Below are positions 58,635-64,000 of a DNA stretch of 64,000 nucleotides, one piece after another. Position 1 is the first letter of the stretch. Each line of letters begins with the position of its first letter. The notes beneath the pieces are model-generated. The model saw only the letters and a list, made by a program, of their open reading frames with translations. It was not told the DNA's origin and did not search any database. Position numbers and translations under genes: made by a program. This stretch comes from AC-32 sp038237925 (GTDB lineage Bacteria; Actinomycetota; Thermoleophilia; Gaiellales; Gaiellaceae), in assembly GCA_038237925.1 (NCBI GenBank), contig JBBRYF010000002.1:101542-165541 (forward strand), given 5' to 3'.

Positions 58635-60391
58635 ATGCGAAAGTTCTTCTGGGCTCTGCCGCTCGTGGCAGTGATGGCCCTGGTCCTGACCGGGTCGCCG
58701 GAGCGCTGAACCCCGACATACTCGTGAGCAACGGCAGCCCGACGGCACCGTTCTCGCAGAACAAGCAGAACGAGCCCGCGGTCGCGATCGACGCGGGGCA
58801 CCCGAACGTGCTCGTCGCGGGTGCCAACGACAACATCGACATGGAGGCGTGCAACAGCGGCGACGACACGACGTGTCCGTTCACGCCCGGCATCGGAGTC
58901 TCCGGCGTCTACTTCTCGTTCGACTCCGGGTCGACGTGGACCCAGCCCATCTACAACGGCCTCACGGCTCGCAACTGCCTCGGCGTCGTGGGCAACTCCG
59001 ACCTCGACTGCACACCCACCGTGGGTCAGATCGGGACCCTGCCCTTGTACTACGAGAACGGGCTCACCTCCGACGGTGACCCGGCGGTCGCGTTCGGGCC
59101 GGCCCCGGCCACCGACGGCAGCTTCTCGTGGTCGAACGGCTCGCGGCTGTACTACGCGAACCTCACCGCCAACCTCGGAGTGACGCGCGGCGAGGCGGTC
59201 TTCAAGGGCTACGAGGCGATTGCGGTCTCCCGCACGGACGATGCTCAGCTCGCGGCGACAGGCGCCAATTCGGCCTGGATGCCGCCGGTAGTCATCTCCC
59301 GGCAGGGGGGAACGACGTTCTCGGACAAGGAGCAGATCTGGGCGGACAACGCCTCTTTGAGCCCCTTCTTCGGCACCGTCTACGTCTGCTGGGCCGCCTT
59401 CCGCAGCAACGGTGCCGGGCCAGCGCCGCTCACCGTCGGCGTCTCACACGACGGCGGTGACACCTGGCGCGTTCGGCAGATCAGCGCAGCCGCCAACAAC
59501 GGCCAGCGCAACCCGGAGGACGGCTGCACGATCCGCACCGACAGCGACGGCAACGCATACGTCTTCGGCGTCGGCACCGTTTCGTCGCAGGGCCATCAGG
59601 CCTTCGAGCTGATGTCCAAGTCGACGGACGGCGGCTCGAGCTGGACCCGGTTCCGCCCGGTCGCCGGGCCGGTGACCCAGCCCGGCGTCTTCGACCCGAA
59701 CGTGGGACGACCGGTGATCGACGGCCTCGCCGGAGCACGCAGCGACCTTGCGCCTGCTCCGAGCGTCGACATCGCCAACGGGGCGCCGACCGGCGCCCTG
59801 GCGAGCAACCGGATCGTGATGACGTACGTGAGCGGCGAGCTCGCGCACCCGCACGTCTACTTCACGGAGTCGACCGACCTGGGGGCGACCTGGTCCGAGC
59901 CGCGGCCAATCGAGGGAGCCCTCGACCGCGGCTTCTACACCGCACCGGCGATCTCGCCGGACGGGCGCGAGGTCTACGTCGTCTACAACGCGTTCACGAC
60001 CCCGTACCGGACGAGCGTCGTGGGGCCGGGCAACGACCGGCAGCTGACCGGTGTCGTCCTGCACGCGGACGCTCCCGGACTGAGCGGGCCGACCGGCGCC
60101 TTCACCGAGCTGAGCCGCTCGCCCTCCGGCGACGCCCGCGGGTCGAGCCAGAACAACCTGGTCGGCGAGTTCCTCGGCGACTACGTCTATGCCGCGGCCA
60201 CGAACGACTACGGCGCAGCGGTATGGAACGACACCCGCAACGCGGCGGACTGCCCGGCGCTCGACGCGTGGCGTCAGGCACTCGCGACCGGGGACACGTC
60301 GGTGGCGAGACCGGCGCCTCAGCAGGACTGCTTGCCGAACTTCGGCAACAGCGACATCTACGGCGGCACGTACGCGGACCCGACCCCGTAG
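58635..60391 (+). pseudogene. Secreted BNR-repeat protein with out-of-frame signal peptide
   Basis: ATG 58635, with a GGAGGAGGGG site, encodes a signal peptide (RKFFWALPLVAVMALVL) but hits TGA at 58707-58709. One frame away the mature protein continues (ALNPDILVSNG..., open from before GTG 58724 to TAG 60391, 555 aa). It has BNR-type repeats (YFSFDSGSTWTQ, VSHDGGDTWRV, SKSTDGGSSWTR, TESTDLGATWSE) and a C-terminus DIYGGTYADPTP. A single indel near 58700 would restore a secreted protein of about 585 aa; it may be a real mutation or a sequencing error. Function unknown. Confidence 0.75.
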
Positions 60392-60414
60392 GAGCCTGAC
60401 CCCACGACCACTGC

Positions 60415-60443
60415 GAAGGGCGCCTGCGGGCGCCCTTCGTTTT
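60415..60443 (+). terminator. Rho-independent terminator after BNR gene
   Basis: Perfect 10-bp stem (60415-60424 with 60429-60438), TGCG tetraloop, then GTTTT. Confidence 0.9.
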
Positions 60444-60516
60444 CACTCGAACGGGGGAGAGAGCCGGCGCGAGAGCCGCCGATATTCATCGCGACCCACC
60501 TCCCCATCCCCCTCGT

Positions 60517-60542
60517 ACGAAACGGCCCTTGGGCCGTTTCGT
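60517..60542 (+). terminator. Stem-loop upstream of MFS gene
   Basis: Perfect 11-bp stem ACGAAACGGCC/GGCCGTTTCGT with a 4-nt loop, 35 bp before the MFS start. No long T-run follows. It may be a second terminator or a leader structure of the MFS mRNA. The remaining 60392-60577 gap holds nothing else I can see. Confidence 0.6.
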
Positions 60543-60577
60543 CGTTGTAGGGACGGTTTTCCTAAGATCAGCCGCCG

Positions 60578-62041
60578 ATGGAGCCCGTGGCCCGCGACCG
60601 CCGGTGGACGCTCGTCGCCGTCTGCACGACGACGTTCATGCTTCTGCTCGATATCACGGTTGTGAACGTGGCCCTGCCGAACATCCAGCGGCAGCTCCAC
60701 GCCGGCCTGACCGGCCTGCAGTGGGTCGTCGACGCTTACGCGCTCACGCTCGCGGCGCTGATCCTGACGGCCGGCGCGCTCGCCGACCGCTACGGGCGGC
60801 GGCTCCTCTTCCTCGTCGGGGTGCTCGTGTTCACGAGCGCCTCGCTCGTGTGCGGCCTCGCGTGGAACATCGCCGTCCTCGACGTCGCCCGCGCGGTGCA
60901 GGGGATCGGCGGGGCGGCCCTCTTCGCCACGGCGCTCGCGCTGATCGGAGCGGAGTACCGCGGCCCCGACATCGGCGGCGCGATCGCGATCTGGGGCGCG
61001 ACGATCGGGGCGGCGGTGGCCTCGGGGCCACTTGTCGGCGGCATCATCACGGACGCGCTCGACTGGCGCTGGGTGTTCTTCGTCAACGTTCCCGTCGGCG
61101 CGTTCGCCCTGTGGGTCGCCGCCACGAGGATGGGCGAGTCACGCGATCCGCAGGCGACGAGCACCGACGTCTGGGGACTGCTGACCTTCTCGGCGTCGCT
61201 CTTCCTGATCGTCTTCGGCGTGCTCCGCGGCAACGCGAGCGGCTGGGCGAGCGGGCTGATCCTCGGCTCGCTCATCGGCGGCGCCGTCCTGCTAGTGATC
61301 TTCGTCCTCGTCGAGCACCGGCAGGCCCGCCCGATGCTCGACCTCGCCCTCTTCCGCTCACCCGCGTTCGTCGGCGTCTCGGTGGCGACGATCTGCATCG
61401 GAGCCGGGATGTTCGCGCTCTTTCCCTACCTCTCGATCTACCTGCAGGACATCCTCGGCTACTCGCCACTAGGCGCAGGACTCCGCTTTCTGCCGTTGAC
61501 CTGCTTCGTGTTCGCTGTCCCGATCGTGATGCGAAAGCTCGCACCAGGGGCGTCGCTACGCCTCCTGCTCGCCGGCGGCCTGGTGCTCGTCGTCGCCGCG
61601 CTGTTGCTGATGCACGGGCTGACGCCGAGCTCGCACTGGACCGCGTTGCTGCCCGGCCTGATCGTCGCGGGAATCGGCATCGGCCTCGCGAACCCGGCGA
61701 TCGCGGCGGCTGCTTTGCGCGCCGTCGACCCGTCGCGCACCGGAATGGCCTCCGGGATCAACAACGCCTGCCGCCTGACCGGCGTTGCGCTGGGCGTCGC
61801 CGCGCTGGGGGCGATCCTGGAGCGCCGCATCTCGGCCTCGCTCGCATCGTCGCTCGGCCCGCATGGCCGGAGCCTCGCCTCGGCCGTCGCGGCGACCGGC
61901 ACCCGGGTCGCGGCGAGCCGACCTGCACTGGCGCACCCGGCGACGGTCAGCTTCGTCAGCGGTTTGAACGTCGTGCTGCTCTTCAGCTGCGCCGTGGTCG
62001 CGCTCGGCGCGCTCGCAGCCGGGCTCCTGATGCGAAGGTGA
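60578..62041 (+). CDS. DHA2 family MFS efflux transporter (EmrB/QacA type)
   Basis: A 487-aa proton-driven exporter with 14 predicted transmembrane helices. Motif D1 LLDITVVNVALPNIQ in helix 1, motif A GALADRYGRRLLF, and motif C-like GPLVGGIITDALDWRWVFFVNVP. Such pumps export drugs, dyes or secondary metabolites. ATG 60578. No regulator is adjacent. Confidence 0.93.
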   Translation: MEPVARDRRWTLVAVCTTTFMLLLDITVVNVALPNIQRQLHAGLTGLQWVVDAYALTLAALILTAGALADRYGRRLLFLVGVLVFTSASLVCGLAWNIAVLDVARAVQGIGGAALFATALALIGAEYRGPDIGGAIAIWGATIGAAVASGPLVGGIITDALDWRWVFFVNVPVGAFALWVAATRMGESRDPQATSTDVWGLLTFSASLFLIVFGVLRGNASGWASGLILGSLIGGAVLLVIFVLVEHRQARPMLDLALFRSPAFVGVSVATICIGAGMFALFPYLSIYLQDILGYSPLGAGLRFLPLTCFVFAVPIVMRKLAPGASLRLLLAGGLVLVVAALLLMHGLTPSSHWTALLPGLIVAGIGIGLANPAIAAAALRAVDPSRTGMASGINNACRLTGVALGVAALGAILERRISASLASSLGPHGRSLASAVAATGTRVAASRPALAHPATVSFVSGLNVVLLFSCAVVALGALAAGLLMRR

Positions 62042-62060
62042 CGGAATATCACCCGAGGCC

Positions 62061-62183
62061 GTGCTGGCATCCATCGTGCACTACCCCGATACCGAGAAGG
62101 TCTCCGCCTCGAGCGCTGAAGGCGAACCGATCATGGTGGCGCGGCGAGGACCGACCCTCGAGTACTGGGAGGGCGAGGAGTAG
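62061..62183 (+). CDS. Possible 40-aa ORF or gene remnant
   Basis: GTG 62061 opens a 40-residue frame (LASIVHYPDTEKVSASSAEG..., ending RRGPTLEYWEGEE) whose composition looks protein-like, unlike the shadow frames around it. No family recognised; possibly the tail of a larger lost gene. The rest of 62184-62337 holds repeat copy R1 and no other gene. Confidence 0.35.
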   Translation: MLASIVHYPDTEKVSASSAEGEPIMVARRGPTLEYWEGEE

Positions 62184-62256
62184 CGTCGCCCGGGCCTCCA
62201 TGCCAAGAGCCGGAGCCGTCTGGCTTCAGACACCCTCAGACGAACGCATCGCCGGC

Positions 62257-62280
62257 TGGGCCAGCGTTCGAGAATGTCAC
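62257..62280 (+). repeat. Short direct repeat copy R1
   Basis: Begins TGGGCCAGCGTTCGAGAATG. First of four same-orientation copies of a roughly 24-bp unit (consensus TGGGCCAGTG then TTCGGGAATGTCCC) found only in the last 1.8 kb. It shares CCTAAGC further downstream with R3. Confidence 0.65.
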
Positions 62281-62337
62281 CCGAGCGGCCTAAGCGGCCT
62301 TCGCGCTCACCTTTAACCGCGGGTACGCGCTCAGGGC

Positions 62338-63141
62338 TCACCCGGCGGCAACCCAGCCGCCTTCTACGTGGATGACTTGGCCGGTGATGTATCCCGCGCC
62401 GTCCGATGCGAGGAACATGACCGTTTCGGCGATCTCGCCGGGATCGCCGAAACGCTTCATTGGGTTCATTGCCTTGGCTTCCTCGATGTGTTCGGGGTCG
62501 ACGCCCCACTCCTGCTCCCAATTCCCGGAGATGGGGCCGGGGGCGAGCGCGTTGACGCGGATGTCGGGTGCGATGTCTCGTGCCAGAGAGGCCGTGAACC
62601 CTCGGATCGCGCCCTTGGCGGCGCAGTAGGTGACCGGCACCCAGTTGATCGGGTTCTCCGGGGTGACGCCGTTCCCGTAGGTGCTCGAGAAGTTGATGAT
62701 CGCGCCACTACCGTTGCGCCGCATGTACGGAATCACGGCGTGGCACATGCGCATCGAGCCGACCACATCGACCATCAGGAGCGCCGTGGCCGCGTCGGGG
62801 CTCATGTCCTCGAAACGAGCCGTGTCGGCCTCGTCGATCCGTCCGGCTGTATTCACCAGCACGTCGATCCGTCCGTACAGCGTCTCGGCCTCTGCGACAA
62901 ACCGGTCGACCGAAGCCTGGTCGGTGACATCAAGCTGGGCAGCGCAGGCTGAACCCCCCGCGGCCGCGATGTCGGCTGCCACCGACTCAGCCGCCGCTTG
63001 TGACCGCCGGTAGCCGACAACCACGGAAGCACCCTCCCCGCCGAAGCGACCCGCGATCGCCCCGCCCAGCGTCCCCCCGGCACCAGTGACAAGCACGACC
63101 CGGCCCGAAAAGCGATGGCCATCGTTCCAAACCCGTGCCAC
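62338..63141 (-). CDS. SDR family oxidoreductase
   Basis: A 267-aa short-chain dehydrogenase: NAD(P) motif TGAGGTLGGAIAG, VNTAGR (usual NNAG), catalytic Ser-Tyr-Lys in NFSSTYG and YCAAKGAI, and PGPISGN. GTG 63141 has a GGGAGG site 5 nt upstream; longer starts exist (GTG 63147, TTG 63162). Close to classical 3-oxoacyl reductase-like SDRs; substrate unknown. Bounded by repeat copies R1 and R2. Confidence 0.9.
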   Translation of the reverse strand: MARVWNDGHRFSGRVVLVTGAGGTLGGAIAGRFGGEGASVVVGYRRSQAAAESVAADIAAAGGSACAAQLDVTDQASVDRFVAEAETLYGRIDVLVNTAGRIDEADTARFEDMSPDAATALLMVDVVGSMRMCHAVIPYMRRNGSGAIINFSSTYGNGVTPENPINWVPVTYCAAKGAIRGFTASLARDIAPDIRVNALAPGPISGNWEQEWGVDPEHIEEAKAMNPMKRFGDPGEIAETVMFLASDGAGYITGQVIHVEGGWVAAG

Positions 63142-63252
63142 GACCACCTCCCGTGGTCTCAAACGACCAGACGCAAACTGGCGCGCGCCCTACCGGCGAC
63201 GAATGTAACCCGCCGTCTCTCCCCCGTTCGGCAGAACCGTTCAACTGTCGCC

Positions 63253-63276
63253 TGGGCCAGTGACCGGGAATGTCCC
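63253..63276 (+). repeat. Short direct repeat copy R2
   Basis: TGGGCCAGTGACCGGGAATG followed by TCCC. It shares AGCGCTAG shortly downstream with copy R4. Confidence 0.7.
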
Positions 63277-63362
63277 TTGAAAGCGCTAGTATCGGTCGGG
63301 CGCCCGTGCCCCGAGCGTGGCGGAGTCGCGCCGCAATCACCTGGGGGAACCGCCCTGGGCCC

Positions 63363-63524
63363 GTGAGTACGTTGAAGATCGCCAGCTGCGCCGGCTCCGT
63401 GACCGAAGGCGATGCGTACGCCGGCGGCTTCTACCTGCGCTCTCGAGCTGCATGCGTACCGCTGGGGTTAAAGCTAGGACATCGCAGGGCTACTGTCCGG
63501 TTCGGTCTCGGCCGCCGCTGCTGA
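63363..63524 (+). pseudogene. C-terminal remnant of a secreted protein
   Basis: About 53 residues from GTG 63363 to TGA 63524: TLKIASCAGSVTEGD, AYAGGFYLRSRAACVPLGL and a last strand RRATVRFGLGRRC. The pattern (paired Cys, AGGFY, a final VRFGxGRxC) resembles C-terminal ends of secreted actinobacterial proteins. The rest of such a gene is absent; repeat R2 lies about 90 bp before it and R3 directly after. The remainder of 63163-63584 has no other gene. Confidence 0.5.
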
Positions 63525-63540
63525 GACGACCTGACTCGCG

Positions 63541-63564
63541 TGGGCCAGTGTTCGGGAATGTCCC
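63541..63564 (+). repeat. Short direct repeat copy R3
   Basis: TGGGCCAGTGTTCGGGAATG followed by TCCC, the copy closest to consensus, 288 bp after R2. Confidence 0.75.
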
Positions 63565-63584
63565 CTAAGCCTGTGGTCTCTGCG

Positions 63585-63815
63585 TTAGCGGTGCCGGCGG
63601 TACTGCAGCTCGACGATCCCGCTCGGCTGCAAGGCAGTGCTGGAGACCAGGTCGAGCCGGTAGGACGTGGGGACGTCGTCGAACAGCCGGGTCCCCTCGT
63701 CCCCAACGAAGGGGTGCAAGCCCAGGTGGAACTCGTCGATCAGGTCGAGCCGCATGAGTGACCGCCAGAGGCTGACGCCGCCCCAGGCCACGATGTGACC
63801 CCGACCAGGCCGAGG
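63585..63815 (-). pseudogene. C-terminal fragment of a dihydrofolate reductase/RibD-C family protein
   Basis: About 75 residues: AWGGVSLWRSLMRLDLIDEFHLGLHPFV, GTRLFDD, and a closing strand SGIVELQYRRHR. These match the last third of RibD C-terminal/DHFR-like proteins (usually near 180 aa). The N-terminal NADPH-binding half is missing; its place is taken by repeat R4. Confidence 0.65.
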
Positions 63816-63824
63816 GCGCTCACT

Positions 63825-63848
63825 TGGGCCGGTGTTTCGAATGACGGT
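63825..63848 (+). repeat. Short direct repeat copy R4 (diverged)
   Basis: TGGGCCGGTGTTTCGAATGA and following bases, 284 bp after R3. Like R2 it is followed by AGCGCTAG, here at the stop codon of the next gene. Confidence 0.55.
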
Positions 63849-63854
63849 AGAGCG

Positions 63855-64000
63855 CTAGGGACGATTTTCGTCGTGCTGCGCTGCCCCCTCGACCGGCAGG
63901 AGCCAGCTCTCGCGCCGCTTTACCCAGACCTCGGCTTCCGGCTTCAGTTCGAAGGGCGCCTCATCCAGACTTCCGAGCCGAATCTCGATGAGCGTGTCAC
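63855..64000 (-). CDS. GFA-like protein, C-terminal part (cut by window end)
   Basis: The last 47 residues of a frame open to the window edge: LIEIRLGSLDEAPFEL, EAEVWVKRRESWLLPVEG, QHDENRP. The VGSLD...AHIWV..R..W pattern is that of the C-terminus of GFA (glutathione-dependent formaldehyde-activating enzyme-like) proteins. The zinc-binding N-terminus would lie beyond the window. TAG at 63855-63857 falls within the repeat R4 flank. Confidence 0.6.
   Translation of the reverse strand, partial: DTLIEIRLGSLDEAPFELKPEAEVWVKRRESWLLPVEGAAQHDENRP

Noticed and set aside
63541..63620. Integron attC site at copy R3
   Set aside because: A GTTAG string occurs nearby, but no paired core sites with the attC consensus or an integrase gene could be found in the window.
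63253..63848. CRISPR array in the repeat region
   Set aside because: Four diverged repeats with spacers near 260 bp that contain gene fragments, and no cas genes; not CRISPR.

Overview
The window is GC-rich DNA with almost no spare space. Most operon neighbours meet in 4-nt NTGA overlaps and GTG is as common a start as ATG. Together with the protein content (CHRD protein, MoxR/DUF58/DUF4129 set, PaaABCD, PuuD-type urate oxidation, DtxR regulator, many secreted BNR-type proteins) this suggests an actinobacterium, most likely Thermoleophilia (Gaiellales/Solirubrobacterales-like). That placement is inference; no 16S or marker set is present.

Layout. 1-2.6 kb (-): AI-2E family exporter plus an ABC-2 transporter (ATPase and permease, the latter cut by the window edge). 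2.8-4.35 kb (+): degenerate M23-like membrane protein and a YmdB/TIGR00282 phosphoesterase. 10.6-4.3 kb (-): a small membrane protein, an alkaline-phosphatase-superfamily phosphodiesterase, Pcm, a PRC-barrel protein, GtrA and two polytopic glycosyltransferase-like proteins. 10.6-11.5 kb (+): a cysteine-less thioredoxin-fold protein and a CHRD protein. 21.2-11.5 kb (-): one long co-directional run of lipid kinase, DUF4129, small membrane protein, MoxR, DUF58, membrane protein, branched-chain 2-oxoacid dehydrogenase E1 alpha/E1 beta, GNAT, acetamidase and E2.

21.2-31.4 kb: SurA-like lipoprotein, large secreted BNR protein, TetR repressor divergent from paaABCD with a PaaR-type operator between them, PaaG/PaaF-like crotonases and an HtrA protease. 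Together these form much of an aerobic phenylacetate pathway; PaaE, PaaK and PaaZ are not here. A pcaF-type thiolase at 48 kb fits the last step. 31.4-45.4 kb: two DMT transporters, then a purine catabolic locus of xdh (three subunits) divergent from ade, an 8-oxoguanine-deaminase-like enzyme, uraH, uraD, puuD with a cytochrome c tail and a DUF3830 protein, facing allC, an MFS carrier and an aldehyde dehydrogenase. The locus would take adenine/guanine via xanthine and urate to allantoin and onward; allantoinase is not seen.

45.4-57.9 kb: methyltransferase, DUF885-type peptidase, thiolase, MqnD-like protein, DtxR regulator, ornithine-cyclodeaminase family enzyme, a branched-chain amino acid ABC system with fused permease-ATPase, tRNA-Arg and YgfZ. 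57.9-64 kb is the accessory end: a rearranged BNR pseudogene with an apparently inverted segment, a second BNR gene whose signal peptide is out of frame, a DHA2 MFS pump, an SDR, and then short gene remnants separated by four direct copies of one short repeat. The most unusual signals are these repeat-delimited remnants, the palindromic REP-like elements sitting in frame in the E2 linkers, the inverted gene segment, a tRNA-Arg with a GCG anticodon, and apparent CTG start codons in CTGA overlaps.
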